A stretch of 64,000 bases of DNA from NCBI RefSeq assembly GCF_029027405.1, contig NZ_CP093396.1, positions 2,677,497 to 2,741,496 of the forward strand. Direction: 5' to 3'. Positions 50,884 to 60,393 of this stretch are shown here, piece by piece. The stretch's first letter is position 1; each line of letters begins with the position of its first letter. Origin of the DNA: Sulfurimonas sp. Its GTDB lineage: Bacteria > Campylobacterota > Campylobacteria > Campylobacterales > Sulfurimonadaceae. The notes beneath the pieces were generated by a model. The model was not told the DNA's origin. It made no database searches and was given only the letters and a program-made list of their open reading frames with translations. The translations under genes were made by a program, and so were the position numbers.

Positions 50884-50908
50884 AAACAAGACAGATTTTG
50901 TCTTGTTT
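50884..50908 (-). promoter_or_regulatory. perfect inverted repeat in the nifS leader
   Basis: AAACAAGACA (50884-50893), loop GATTT, TGTCTTGTTT (50899-50908). It ends 17 bases before the nifS ATG, next to the GATGAGG ribosome binding site. It may be a repressor operator or an mRNA hairpin that affects initiation. The remaining bases up to 51089 hold the nifS promoter and nothing else obvious. Confidence 0.5.
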
Positions 50909-51089
50909 TACTTTTGACATGATAATAGGTTTGTTATTACGATATGCTTAAGCCAAAACAACTTATTCACTATTTTAAGGTTGAATTTTAATTTGATACT
51001 TAGATATTATAAGCATATACGCAACTATATAATGTATAATGTCATAACTAAAACAAGAGAAAATATATAAAAAAGAGAGTTCATAAAAT

Positions 51090-51599
51090 ATGTGTAATTT
51101 TAATAAACAAGATGAAGATGCAAAACTGCTTATCCATATGCTGTTGAGTAAATGTGCCCAAAATGTTGGTGGAGCAAACTTTTTACTTGGACTTATCGAA
51201 GCTATGAAAAAGAACAAGCCAAATCCACTTACGCATAAAGGCACTAAAATTAATTCTGAGCATCTAAGCATAACATGGAATAAAACCGTTTTTAAAGATA
51301 AACTTGATATCTTAGAAGAAGTTATACATTCTCACAAAAGTGAAGAAGGTCAAAACTTGAATATTTTAGAAAATGACAATGCTAAAAAAAGTAAAAAAAT
51401 TCTAAATATGGTTAAAACTTTATCTCCCATCACTTTTGTTGTAACCCCGCAGAATCCAGAAAATGGTGCTGGCTTTGATTTTAAAATTTTTGAATCTATT
51501 GAAGATAATTGTGTAAAACTAAATCCTATCTTTGTAGCAATGTTATTTTGTTCAACAGAGTACATTAAAAAAGCGTTAAAGTATGTGCCAAAAAGCTAA
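51090..51599 (+). CDS. hypothetical protein (169 aa)
   Basis: A soluble-looking protein starting MCNFNKQDEDAKLLIHMLLS with a predicted helical N-terminus and a beta-rich centre (FVVTPQNPENGAGFDFKIFE). No catalytic motif, signal peptide or membrane helix is visible, and I recognise no family. It lies between nifS (divergent) and leuC (same strand, 68 bp on). Confidence 0.5.
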   Translation: MCNFNKQDEDAKLLIHMLLSKCAQNVGGANFLLGLIEAMKKNKPNPLTHKGTKINSEHLSITWNKTVFKDKLDILEEVIHSHKSEEGQNLNILENDNAKKSKKILNMVKTLSPITFVVTPQNPENGAGFDFKIFESIEDNCVKLNPIFVAMLFCSTEYIKKALKYVPKS

Positions 51600-51667
51600 C
51601 TCTACAAAGTAAACTTAAACCTTAGATGCTATAATCGCGTCATTAATTATACAATCAAAGGTTCATT

Positions 51668-52930
51668 ATGGCTCAAACTATAACAGAAAAAATATTTTCC
51701 CAACATGTCGGACATGAAGTTTTTGCTGGAGAAATTATCCGCTCAAAAATTGACATGGTTATCGGTAACGATATTACTACTCCTATTTCTATCTCTGCTT
51801 TTAATTTAAGTGGCGCAGAAAAATTAGCAAATCCTGATGGATTTTCAATCGTTCTTGACCATTTCATTCCTGCAAAAGATATAGCATCTGCAAACCAAGC
51901 TAGAATCTCTCGTGACTTTGCAAAAAAGCATAAACTTAAAAATTTTTTTGATGAAAAGGATATGGGAATCGAACATGCACTTTTACCGGAAAAAGGACTT
52001 GTTGTTCCGGGTGATGTAATCATCGGTGCAGATTCACATACTTGTACACATGGTGCTTTAGGAGCATTTTCAACAGGTATGGGTTCAACTGACTTAGCTT
52101 TTGCGATGATTAGCGGAGGAAACTGGTTTAAAGTTCCTGAATCTATAAAAGTAAACCTAAGTGGAAAACCACAAACTCACACAACTGGTAAAGATATTAT
52201 TTTAGAAATTATTCGCCTTCTTGGTGTTGATGGAGCCTTGTATCAAACACTAGAATTTACTGGTTCTACAATAGAATATCTAAACATGGATGATAGATTT
52301 TCTATGTGTAATATGGCAATTGAAGCTGGAGCAAAAAGTGGAATAATTGCTTATGATGATGTAACTAAAGAGTTTCTTGCGGATAAAAACTTAGCTAGAG
52401 AACCTCGTATTCACTACTCTGATGAAGATGCTTCTTATGTAAGAGTATTAGAAATTGATGTTGCTAATCTTGAACCTGTTATAGCTTACCCATTTTTACC
52501 ATCCAATGGGCATCCAATTAGCAAGGCAGTAAAAGATAAAATAAAAATTGACCAAGCTTTTATTGGAAGCTGTACAAATGGTCGTTTAGGTGATTTAAAA
52601 ATTGCAGCAGAAATACTAAAAGGAAAGAGAGTTCACGAAGATGTTCGTCTAATCGTAACTCCAGCAACTCAAAGAATTTTAAAAGAAGCATATAAACTTG
52701 GCTATATAGATATCATAATAGATGCAGGGGGAGTTGTTTCAAACCCAACTTGTGGAGCTTGTCTTGGTGGATATATGGGAATACTTGGAGATAATGAAAT
52801 AGCAGTTTCAACAACTAACCGTAACTTTGTAGGACGCATGGGTTCAAGAAGTTCTAAAGTATATCTTGCAAACTCTGCTGTTGCAGCAACTTCTGCAATA
52901 AGCGGTTATATTAGTGACCCAAGAGTTTAA
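51668..52930 (+). CDS. leuC: 3-isopropylmalate dehydratase large subunit
   Basis: 420 residues, typical of the short archaeal/Campylobacterota-type LeuC. The [4Fe-4S] cysteines are in GADSHTCTHGALG, IGSCTNGRLGDL and NPTCGACLGGYMG; the catalytic VLDHFIPAKD and NRNFVGRMGS segments are also present. It isomerises isopropylmalate in leucine synthesis. The small subunit leuD is not adjacent. A homoaconitase-like specificity cannot be excluded by sequence alone. A TATAAT lies about 36 bp upstream. Confidence 0.9.
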   Translation: MAQTITEKIFSQHVGHEVFAGEIIRSKIDMVIGNDITTPISISAFNLSGAEKLANPDGFSIVLDHFIPAKDIASANQARISRDFAKKHKLKNFFDEKDMGIEHALLPEKGLVVPGDVIIGADSHTCTHGALGAFSTGMGSTDLAFAMISGGNWFKVPESIKVNLSGKPQTHTTGKDIILEIIRLLGVDGALYQTLEFTGSTIEYLNMDDRFSMCNMAIEAGAKSGIIAYDDVTKEFLADKNLAREPRIHYSDEDASYVRVLEIDVANLEPVIAYPFLPSNGHPISKAVKDKIKIDQAFIGSCTNGRLGDLKIAAEILKGKRVHEDVRLIVTPATQRILKEAYKLGYIDIIIDAGGVVSNPTCGACLGGYMGILGDNEIAVSTTNRNFVGRMGSRSSKVYLANSAVAATSAISGYISDPRV

Positions 52931-52939
52931 AAACAATAG

Positions 52940-53512
52940 ATGATTAATACCCCTTGTGTCATCTTTGCAGGTGGAAGAAGTAGCAGAATGAAAGAAGATA
53001 AATCTCTTCTTCCTTTTGCTGGATTTTCTACTCTTACCCAATACCAATACTCTCGCCTTAATAAAATTTTTAAAACCGTATATATCTCATGTAAAGACAA
53101 AAGCAAGTTTGACTTTGAAGCAAATTTCATAGAAGATATAAAAACAGATAATATTTTTGCTCCAACTGCTGGATTTGTTGCGGTCTTTAAGGAGTTAAAG
53201 AAAGAGCGTTTTTTTGTACTTAGCGTAGATGCTCCTTTTGTTAGTGAAAAAGAAATTCGTGAAATATTTAGTGCAGATACAAAAAGTACAGATGCTACTA
53301 TTGCAAAAACAAGCTTTGGAATGCACCCAATGTGTGGCATCTACCACTCTTCTTTAGAAACCGATTTTATCAAGATGCTCAAAGAAGATAATCATAAACT
53401 TGGCTTTTTACTTAAGTCATCAAACACTCTCTATGTCAATTTTAATGATGAGATAACCTTTTGTAATTTAAATCATCCTCATGAATATCAAGAAGCCTTA
53501 GACCGTATTTAA
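52940..53512 (+). CDS. mobA: molybdenum cofactor guanylyltransferase
   Basis: 190 residues. The nucleotide-binding signature IFAGGRSSRMKEDKSLLPF opens the protein, followed by LSVDAPFVSEKEI (metal-binding D) and MHPMCGIYH. MobA attaches GMP to molybdopterin. Nearby moaC, plus the molybdoenzymes SoxC and SorA in the same window, explain the need. It starts 9 bp after leuC. Confidence 0.9.
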   Translation: MINTPCVIFAGGRSSRMKEDKSLLPFAGFSTLTQYQYSRLNKIFKTVYISCKDKSKFDFEANFIEDIKTDNIFAPTAGFVAVFKELKKERFFVLSVDAPFVSEKEIREIFSADTKSTDATIAKTSFGMHPMCGIYHSSLETDFIKMLKEDNHKLGFLLKSSNTLYVNFNDEITFCNLNHPHEYQEALDRI

Positions 53513-53552
53513 CCTCAAAACGCTATAATATAAAAAAATATAAAGATTAAAC

Positions 53553-54023
53553 ATGAATTTAACACATTTAGACGAAAACCAGAGACCTAAAATGGTCGAT
53601 GTAAGTGACAAAGACAATACAACAAGAATTGCTGTAGCCTCAGGAATAATAGAGATGAGTCAAGATGCTTATGGCGCAATAGTAAACGAGAAAACAAAAA
53701 AAGGACCTGTTTTACAAACTGCTGTAATCGCAGCAATTATGGGTGTTAAAAAAACAAGTGAACTTATCCCTATGTGTCATCCTTTAAATCTTAGTGGGAT
53801 AAACTGTGATATTGAAGAACTTTCTACATTGCCAGGATTTAAACTAACAGTAACAGCAAAACTTACAGGTCAAACTGGCGTAGAGATGGAAGCACTTACA
53901 GGAACGAGTCTTGGTCTGCTAACAATCTATGATATGGTGAAAGCCATAGATAAAGGCATGATTATTCGTAATGTTCAACTAGAAAAAAAATCCGGAGGTA
54001 AAAGTGGAGATTTTAAACGATAG
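53553..54023 (+). CDS. moaC: cyclic pyranopterin monophosphate synthase
   Basis: 156 residues. The MoaC signatures are [20 protein letters not shown] (given by position), [10 protein letters not shown] and [20 protein letters not shown], with [10 protein letters not shown] at the end. It converts the MoaA product to cPMP, an early molybdopterin step. It overlaps the DUF493 gene by 20 bp. Confidence 0.95.
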   Translation: MNLTHLDENQRPKMVDVSDKDNTTRIAVASGIIEMSQDAYGAIVNEKTKKGPVLQTAVIAAIMGVKKTSELIPMCHPLNLSGINCDIEELSTLPGFKLTVTAKLTGQTGVEMEALTGTSLGLLTIYDMVKAIDKGMIIRNVQLEKKSGGKSGDFKR

Positions 54024-54273
54024 AACTGACAAATTAGAACTCCAATATCCATGCTCTTGGACATATAAGCTAATCTCATTAGAAAAGAAAGCTTTACAAA
54101 AAGCAGTTCATGATGTGATTTCTGAGAGAGAACATAAGTTAATTCACTCAAAAAACTCAAAAGCTGGAAAATATATAAGCATGAGTCTTGACCTACTTGT
54201 TCACAATGAAGATGATAGAAACTTTATATATGAAGCTCTCAAAGCCCATCAAAACATAAAAATGGTATTATAA
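54004..54273 (+). CDS. DUF493 (YbeD/HP0495-like) protein
   Basis: 89 residues with a GTG start; GGAGG lies five bases before it inside moa[21 protein letters not shown] and [23 protein letters not shown] match the ferredoxin-like fold of YbeD and H. pylori HP0495. A regulatory ACT-like role is assumed for the family but is not established. Confidence 0.85.
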   Translation: MEILNDRTDKLELQYPCSWTYKLISLEKKALQKAVHDVISEREHKLIHSKNSKAGKYISMSLDLLVHNEDDRNFIYEALKAHQNIKMVL

Positions 54274-54289
54274 AAACAAGGATTTTAAA

Positions 54290-55348
54290 ATGAATATAGA
54301 AGAAATAAATAATGATTTAACAAGCTCTTATAACCATAGATTTAAAAGTGTTGATAAAAGAGTAAAAGATGCTGTAGCACACCTAAGTAATGACTTAAAA
54401 CTTGAACTTAACAATTTAAATCTAAGTGATATCAAAAGCATAACTACAACAATTTTAAACATAGAAACTTCAAAGCTTAAAAATGATGTTGAGTCACTTT
54501 TAGCACAAAAAGAAGTTTTAGAAAGAAGTTTAGAGAAAAAAGCTCAGGAGCTTCAAGAATCAAAATACTCAATTTTTAATGCTATTGAAAATTCTCTTGA
54601 AAACCAAACAGATGCCTTGTCTAAACTACATCAAGTAAAACTTCAATCTATTGACTTATATGATATGCTAAGTGAAATGGTAGAGTCTGCTATTATCACT
54701 GCTTTAGAAAAAGATAGTGATGGAGACATAGCACAAAGCACTGAAGAAGTAATTAAAGATATAACTTACGAGGCCATCAAAGAAGGCTCACTTAATACTA
54801 TACGAGTAAGAAAAATCTTATCTACAATCTTGCAATCTTCTATTGATATTGCAGAAGCTACACCAACAAAAGCACAAGAAATTTTAAATGCAACGCTAAG
54901 AGGAATGAGAAGTGGTCTTATTCGTTCTATTGATAGATTTAAAAAGCGTTTAGCTTTTATGCCTGTTGAGGCTAAACATATTCTCATAGAAGATTATGAC
55001 ACTATTATGGAAGATTTGAACCAATCTGACACTCTTTTCTCTCAAGTTATTCAAAGTAAAGCAAGTGAGCATGGTCTAGAAACAAAAAAATTACTTCTAG
55101 AAATAAATAAAAATATGCGTTATGATTTACAGGAGTTAGTTCATATATCTAAAGAAACTGCAGATCTTATGCGCGAAAGATTTTCTAGTTTTGCAAAAAC
55201 AGCAGTTAAGAAAGCTGACACAGCTATGAAATCACAAACTGCACAAGAAGCTAAAAGAATGGGTAAACAAGCGCTAGAAGTAGCTCGTATTGCCTTAGGC
55301 AGTGCTTTAAAAACAGCTAAAGATGCCATAGATAAAGATAAAAAATAG
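54290..55348 (+). CDS. conserved helical protein (DUF6781-like)
   Basis: 352 residues, almost all alpha-helical. A coiled coil spans about residues 50-110 (VESLLAQKEVLERSLEKKAQ), then helical repeats (IKEGSLNTIRVRKILSTIL), and an Ala/Lys-rich amphipathic tail (EAKRMGKQALEVARIALG). The layout recalls a Campylobacterota family annotated DUF6781; I am not certain. There is no signal peptide. AAGGATT precedes the ATG and a strong terminator follows. Confidence 0.55.
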   Translation: MNIEEINNDLTSSYNHRFKSVDKRVKDAVAHLSNDLKLELNNLNLSDIKSITTTILNIETSKLKNDVESLLAQKEVLERSLEKKAQELQESKYSIFNAIENSLENQTDALSKLHQVKLQSIDLYDMLSEMVESAIITALEKDSDGDIAQSTEEVIKDITYEAIKEGSLNTIRVRKILSTILQSSIDIAEATPTKAQEILNATLRGMRSGLIRSIDRFKKRLAFMPVEAKHILIEDYDTIMEDLNQSDTLFSQVIQSKASEHGLETKKLLLEINKNMRYDLQELVHISKETADLMRERFSSFAKTAVKKADTAMKSQTAQEAKRMGKQALEVARIALGSALKTAKDAIDKDKK

Positions 55349-55365
55349 CTTTCTTGCTATTTTTT
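55340..55365. terminator. bidirectional intrinsic terminator
   Basis: AAAAAATAGC (55340-55349), loop TTTCTT, GCTATTTTTT (55356-55365). The stem is perfect and gives a U-run on both strands. It separates the rightward leuC-side operon from the end of the leftward sox operon. Confidence 0.85.
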
Positions 55366-55373
55366 ATTATGTT

Positions 55374-55964
55374 CTAAAAATCTCCCTCAGCGCCTAAATC
55401 CATCATCTTGTACATAGTGTCTCTAACATGTTCAGCTTTTTCCATCATCTCAGGAGGCAATTTGTGTCCACCATATAACATTAGTTCCATTGCCATTGTA
55501 ACTAACCATCTGTCTCCATTATCATCTTCAACTATAAGGATTCTACAAGGCATAAATGCACCAAAAGCTTCTGAATAGTCAATAAATGTTTTTGCGATAC
55601 TTGGAGAACAATAGTGAAGTATTCTGATATATCTCTGTCTTTTACCCGCATGGTCATATTCTTCTGCCATTCTGGAATCACCAACTTGAAGCATATTTGC
55701 ATCGGTAGCTATACTTTTCATCGACTCTATTACATCTTCAGTAGATACTTCAGGATTAATTTTAACTTTTCTTATCATTGCATCTGCTGAACTTCCAGTG
55801 TCTAAAACCTTGTTAAACATATCCATGTATGCGCCCATAGCTCTAGGGTCAAGTTTTGAAACCTTAGTCATTTTATCACCTAGATCAAACTTAACGTATG
55901 CTACAAGCATCCCTACAAGAATAATTGCACCTATAACACTTAAAATATTTTTTATTAGATTCAT
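55374..55964 (-). CDS. membrane-anchored DUF302 protein of the sox cluster
   Basis: 196 residues from the ATG at 55964 (MNLIKNILSVIG), which has AAAGGA in place; the frame extends 216 bp further without a site. One membrane anchor (SVIGAIILVGMLVAYV) is followed by a periplasmic DUF302-type domain (ILHYCSPSIAKTFIDYSE, FGAFMPCRILIVED). It is the last gene of the leftward sox operon. DUF302 proteins are recurrent partners of Sox genes; the function is unknown. Confidence 0.7.
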   Translation of the reverse strand: MNLIKNILSVIGAIILVGMLVAYVKFDLGDKMTKVSKLDPRAMGAYMDMFNKVLDTGSSADAMIRKVKINPEVSTEDVIESMKSIATDANMLQVGDSRMAEEYDHAGKRQRYIRILHYCSPSIAKTFIDYSEAFGAFMPCRILIVEDDNGDRWLVTMAMELMLYGGHKLPPEMMEKAEHVRDTMYKMMDLGAEGDF

Positions 55965-55998
55965 TTTTTTTCCTTTGAAATTATAATCTATATGATTT

Positions 55999-57351
55999 TT
56001 ACTTAGTGAACATATCTCCATATAGAGCATTAGCCCATTTATATACAGAGTGTCCATTAGATAGACCATCTTTTTTCCAGTTTTCACTGCTTGAAGTATT
56101 TGCAAAACTAAATGTTTTATTTGTCTTGTTATACTCGTATTGTGAGTATATATATATCGCCCTTTCTGGGTTAGTATCAACTATTGAAAAGCAAACTGTA
56201 GTTGGTGATTCCCATTTTAGAACTGGAGTTTTATTAATCTTTTGAGCTATTAGTTTCGCAACAAAATGACCTTCAGAATTTGAAGTATTTCCAGATTTAG
56301 AAAATCCCATTGGTCTGGAGTCACCAGTAACATAAATATCTTTTAAACCATTTACCTCATATGTCAGAGGATTAATATCTCCTTCAAGCATATTCTTTGC
56401 ATCTTTGGCAATTCCAACTTTCTCTAAAATCTTTGCACCTCTAACATGTGGATAAAATGCAGCATCTTCAAACTTAATCTCATCAAACTCTGTCTCAACT
56501 ATTTTGTTATCCAAATCGATATTTATAATAATTGTATTAGGCATATATTCAATATAATCACTATAAAGTTCATCAAATGCTGATAGAAAACCATCTTTTT
56601 TAATAGTTATTGTATTATTTTCGTCTAACAATATAACTTTGGCATCTAACTTTTTCTCTTTGAAATAATCTGCAATAATACAGGCTCTCTCGTAAGGAGC
56701 AGGCAAGCATCTATAGTTTCCACTTGGAACTGTAAGAATAAAGTTACCACCCTTAAAGTTCAGAATTTTATTTTTTAATGTTATATGTTCAGATCCAGGT
56801 ATAAAACCTGCTGGGTACTCTTGTCTAAGTCTTGTTTCAAATGCGATATCATTTGTCCATCTTGAATAATCATAATCGATACCTGGTGCAAAAACTAAAT
56901 GATCAAAACTAATATCGCCATTGCTTGTTTTTAAAATACGCTTTTCTTTATCAAGATCTATTGCAGTTGCATGAAAATATGTGTAATTATTTTCTCTTGC
57001 AGCTTGAAGATAATCATGAACTAAATACTCTAAATCCACCTTATCGACTAACCACAAATTACTCATTGGACCTGATATAAACTCATATCTCTGCTCAACT
57101 AAAATCACATCTGAATTTGGAGCAAATATCTTTGTATATTTTGCGATTGATAGTCCTGACCAACCGCCACCTACAACAACTACTCTAGGATTCTTTGAAT
57201 CAGCAATTGGAGCTTTATAATCAGCTGAATTAGTCTCTTTATCGGGGTTTGTATTTGATTGCGGGCCATTTGAACTAGAACATCCTGCAACAGCTGTTGC
57301 AGCAACAGCTATGCCAGAAAGTTGTAAGGCTTTTCTTCTTGATATAGCCAT
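55999..57351 (-). CDS. FAD oxidoreductase, flavocytochrome c sulfide dehydrogenase/SoxF-like
   Basis: 450 residues. A twin-arginine signal (AISRRKALQLSGIAVAATAV) ends in a Cys lipobox-like AVAGCSS. The FAD-binding site is RVVVVGGGWSGLSIAKY, and the segment NYRCLPAPYERACIIADYF matches the FccB block with the redox-active Cys. A second dinucleotide-type region and the FCSD C-terminal domain follow (TVCFSIVDTNPERAIYI). It should oxidise sulfide or a Sox intermediate in the periplasm. The heme subunit is not next to it. Confidence 0.8.
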   Translation of the reverse strand: MAISRRKALQLSGIAVAATAVAGCSSSNGPQSNTNPDKETNSADYKAPIADSKNPRVVVVGGGWSGLSIAKYTKIFAPNSDVILVEQRYEFISGPMSNLWLVDKVDLEYLVHDYLQAARENNYTYFHATAIDLDKEKRILKTSNGDISFDHLVFAPGIDYDYSRWTNDIAFETRLRQEYPAGFIPGSEHITLKNKILNFKGGNFILTVPSGNYRCLPAPYERACIIADYFKEKKLDAKVILLDENNTITIKKDGFLSAFDELYSDYIEYMPNTIIINIDLDNKIVETEFDEIKFEDAAFYPHVRGAKILEKVGIAKDAKNMLEGDINPLTYEVNGLKDIYVTGDSRPMGFSKSGNTSNSEGHFVAKLIAQKINKTPVLKWESPTTVCFSIVDTNPERAIYIYSQYEYNKTNKTFSFANTSSSENWKKDGLSNGHSVYKWANALYGDMFTK

Positions 57352-57377
57352 TAAGACATCCTTGTAAATTTTTGTTG

Positions 57378-58328
57378 TTACTCTGTAACTTCGTTAACTA
57401 CTTCTATCATAAGTTTTTGAGCGTCTTCTAAAACTTTTATAGATGATTTGTCTGTAATATTTAAAGATTTTAACCAGTTATATACAGACGGATACGCCAT
57501 ATGAATTGTTTTAGAACCTTTTTCTTTATACATATAAAATGTGCAAGGAGCGAATGCACCAGCTTCTGGATGAGCTATAGCAACTTCAAAAATAACCGGA
57601 AGTTTACAAATAGAGTATGCATCAAAAAAGTCATATTTAGCATATCCAACTTCTTTAAATTCATCACCTAGTTTATTGAAACCTGCAATTACAAATCCAA
57701 CAGTTTCAAGTGAACTTTCCATCTCTTCTTGAATTCCCTCTAGCTCTTCTTCTATAGCATCAGCATCATTTCCCTCATCAAGTTCCATCTCGTAAGTAAA
57801 TCTGGTAATTAATTCACCCTTAGGATCTATGACTTTGTATGAAGTTTTTTCAAAATGACCATTTGGAAGAGCATTTGCAAGAGTGTCTCTAACAAGTTTG
57901 CTATACGCTATCATATGTTTATTCTTAACTGATATACCAGTAACTTTTGCCATACCTTCTAATGATATAGATGAAATGGAAATATTATTTGAGCCATTAT
58001 TCATGTAGAATGACATGCTTAAAGGTGTAAATAACGCAGCTTTCGGCGTTAATTTAATTAATTCCAAAGCATAATCTTTTCTATAAAGCGTAAAAAGATG
58101 GTACATCTTATGATTTGTTTTTTGGAACTTTGATTTAAATGCTATATTCATATCATTATTTCCAGAAATTAAAAACCCTGCATCTGCAAAAGCTTTCTCA
58201 ATTGTAGCTCCTGTAATTTTACCCTTTGAATTATCAGCTGTATAAATCTGAATATCTTGTACTGCATTTGCCACTACTCCAGTCACTAAGAATAGTGCTA
58301 CGACTAAATTTTTAATCATTGAATTCAT
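57378..58328 (-). CDS. periplasmic protein with two DUF302 domains
   Basis: 316 residues. A signal peptide (IKNLVVALFLVTGVVANA) is followed by two DUF302 copies: KMYHLFTLYRKDYALELIKL with AALFTPLSMSFY, then YDFFDAYSICKLPVIFEVAI with GAFAPCTFYMYKE. AAAGGAA precedes the first ATG. It lies between the MOSC and flavoprotein genes of the sox operon. Role unknown. Confidence 0.72.
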   Translation of the reverse strand: MNSMIKNLVVALFLVTGVVANAVQDIQIYTADNSKGKITGATIEKAFADAGFLISGNNDMNIAFKSKFQKTNHKMYHLFTLYRKDYALELIKLTPKAALFTPLSMSFYMNNGSNNISISSISLEGMAKVTGISVKNKHMIAYSKLVRDTLANALPNGHFEKTSYKVIDPKGELITRFTYEMELDEGNDADAIEEELEGIQEEMESSLETVGFVIAGFNKLGDEFKEVGYAKYDFFDAYSICKLPVIFEVAIAHPEAGAFAPCTFYMYKEKGSKTIHMAYPSVYNWLKSLNITDKSSIKVLEDAQKLMIEVVNEVTE

Positions 58329-58346
58329 TTCTTTCCTTTATTAATT

Positions 58347-58802
58347 TTATGAAACTTTTTCTATCTCATCTAGAAGATAAATATTATCACCTTTGTGTAT
58401 TGTTCCGCTACTGATAACTTTTGCAAAAACACCTCTATCATCTTTAAGTAATTTTGGTAATTTCGCATCTATCTTTGCTAAACTTTTACAAAGTGTACAG
58501 TTTTGAGTTATCTCCAATACGAGGTTCCCAATACTTAGTCTTGCTCCTGGTTTTAAATGGTAAGGATTATAATCTATCAATAGATTTTCTCCAAGTGCAC
58601 TATAGGGTGCTTTTATACCATTGCTAGCAGCTAGCTCATAACTATCATTAGAAGTTATTAAAACTGACCTTTGTATATTTTTATTATAATATTTATCTTC
58701 TATTACGCCCTTGTCATCAAGAGCCAACTTATCTGTATTAACTCTACCATCATGAGTAGAATAAAATAATTCTAATATTTTTCCAACTGGAAGTAATGAC
58801 AT
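58347..58802 (-). CDS. MOSC domain protein
   Basis: 151 residues. RSVLITSNDSYELAASNGI, LGENLLIDYNP, GARLSIGNLVLEITQNCTLC and DDRGVFAKVISSG follow the MOSC beta-barrel, with the conserved Cys in CTLCKSL. MOSC domains transfer or carry sulfur linked to molybdenum cofactor. In this operon it may help activate SoxC. No N-terminal PLP domain or signal peptide is present. Confidence 0.82.
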   Translation of the reverse strand: MSLLPVGKILELFYSTHDGRVNTDKLALDDKGVIEDKYYNKNIQRSVLITSNDSYELAASNGIKAPYSALGENLLIDYNPYHLKPGARLSIGNLVLEITQNCTLCKSLAKIDAKLPKLLKDDRGVFAKVISSGTIHKGDNIYLLDEIEKVS

Positions 58803-58816
58803 ATAATTCTCTCACT

Positions 58817-59266
58817 TTATTTAAAATCTTCTATGCTCATTTTCTCATAAGAGCGGCTCTGTACAAAGCGCAAAATATGTAAAAACTCATCTTCATCTTT
58901 ATATCCAGGTTTAGCGTAAACTATCTCTCTGTTTTCATCTATAAAGATAGAGCTTGGGTAAAAATTATAACCTATACTTATAGCAAATTCTTGTTTAGTA
59001 CCCTTAAAGTCTTCAAAGGTAACATAACCGCTATCTCCTATATCTATATCAACAAAAATAAAGTTTTTTTTGATATTTTGCACTATTTTTTTATCAGGTA
59101 GTGTAAATTCAATCATTGTTTCACAATAACTACAATTTGGTTTATGCAAAAAAATCAACACATGCTTGTGTGATTTCTCTGCTTTATCAACCATTGCATC
59201 TATATTGATGTTATCAGCGCCACTAATAGTAAAAATGGCTACTAATATAAAAAGAATCTTAATCAT
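58817..59266 (-). CDS. periplasmic thioredoxin-like protein (SoxW-like)
   Basis: 149 residues with a signal peptide (ILFILVAIFTISGAD). The active site is HKPNCSYCETMIEF (CxxC), and the cis-Pro region is YNFYPSSIFIDENRE. It should keep Sox cysteines, especially that of SoxY, reduced. It lies 27 bp from the hydrolase gene in the operon. Confidence 0.8.
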   Translation of the reverse strand: MIKILFILVAIFTISGADNINIDAMVDKAEKSHKHVLIFLHKPNCSYCETMIEFTLPDKKIVQNIKKNFIFVDIDIGDSGYVTFEDFKGTKQEFAISIGYNFYPSSIFIDENREIVYAKPGYKDEDEFLHILRFVQSRSYEKMSIEDFK

Positions 59267-59293
59267 TTTATATTTAGATGATTCTTCCTCATC

Positions 59294-60385
59294 TTATTCT
59301 TCCTCTTCCTCTTCCTCATCTTCCTCATACATCTCTAGCTCTTCATAAGATCTAAAAACATTACCTGGACTTAGAAGATAATATAAATCTTTATTTCTAA
59401 ATTCTTCAAGAGTTACATGTTTTGTAATATAGTCAGGATCAATTTCATCATCGATACCTTCGAGAACTCTGTCTTTTAAAAGAGTAAAGTATTGAACAGA
59501 TTCATCAGCACCTGTTTTATCTGTAATAAAACCATGTCCTGGAACTAGGTGATTCCAATCTTTAGATGCAATAGCTTTAAGTGCATTTAACTGACCAACA
59601 ACAATACCATCACGATTTGAAGTTACCCTACCATTCATTACAACATCACCAACAAGAACAACTTTATCTTCTGGAAGATATAGAAACCAATCCTCTTCAG
59701 AGTGAGCATAACCAACTTTTACATACTCAAATTTAATTCCATGAAGCGTAAACTCTGTTGTATCATCAAAATATCTTTCAACAGGAACTAGCTTAGTACC
59801 TCTAATTGCATTTTGGTAAAGAGCTCTAATCATTCTAGTTTGAGGTGGAATCTCTCTAGTATTTTCATTTGGCTTACCAGTATGCTCATCAAAACCTAAG
59901 TAGTTTACATTAACAGACTTTGGACCGATTACTGTTGCACCTTGTGTCTCTGTATAGTAATTATTACCTAACCAGTGATCATCATGCTCATGACTTATTA
60001 TAAGCGATTTAACAGGCAGGTCAGCAATTTTTTTCATAGCTGCATGAGCTTGTTTAGCAAATATATAAGATGGGCCACTATCCCATGCAATCCAACTATC
60101 TTTACCTTTGATATAGCAACTATTTGACATATCCCCAGCATTCTCTTTAGTTGGCATCTCCATAGCACCGAAGAAACACCATACCCTGTCACTAACTTGC
60201 ACTGGTTTTAAATTATAATCCCATTCCACGTTAGTACCAGTGCGTGGTTTAACCCACTCATAAAGTATAAAGTTGTCATCTGCATCTAATTTATGAGGCT
60301 CCTTAACGGTTGTACTTTTATTTCCAATAAATGGAATTGCTATAACAAATGCCACTATTGCTAGTAATACAAGTATTTTTTTCAT
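59294..60385 (-). CDS. periplasmic metallo-beta-lactamase-fold hydrolase (SoxH-like) with poly-Glu tail
   Basis: 363 residues. A signal peptide (VLLAIVAFVIAIPFIG) is followed by the metal site ISHEHDDHWLGNNYY (HxHxDH), D in VVLVGDVVMNG and H in HLVPGHGFIT. The last ~13 residues are almost all acidic (MYEEDEEEEEEE), unusual for the family and encoded by a CTTCCTCTT-type repeat. SoxH-type hydrolases accompany sox genes, but their reaction is unclear. It follows soxZ by 8 bp. Confidence 0.8.
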   Translation of the reverse strand: MKKILVLLAIVAFVIAIPFIGNKSTTVKEPHKLDADDNFILYEWVKPRTGTNVEWDYNLKPVQVSDRVWCFFGAMEMPTKENAGDMSNSCYIKGKDSWIAWDSGPSYIFAKQAHAAMKKIADLPVKSLIISHEHDDHWLGNNYYTETQGATVIGPKSVNVNYLGFDEHTGKPNENTREIPPQTRMIRALYQNAIRGTKLVPVERYFDDTTEFTLHGIKFEYVKVGYAHSEEDWFLYLPEDKVVLVGDVVMNGRVTSNRDGIVVGQLNALKAIASKDWNHLVPGHGFITDKTGADESVQYFTLLKDRVLEGIDDEIDPDYITKHVTLEEFRNKDLYYLLSPGNVFRSYEELEMYEEDEEEEEEE

Positions 60386-60393
60386 AAGTACCC

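Noticed and set aside
59166-59348. Serine-rich plus-strand frame opposite the hydrolase tail
   Set aside because: It is the antisense of the poly-Glu repeat and has no start signals.
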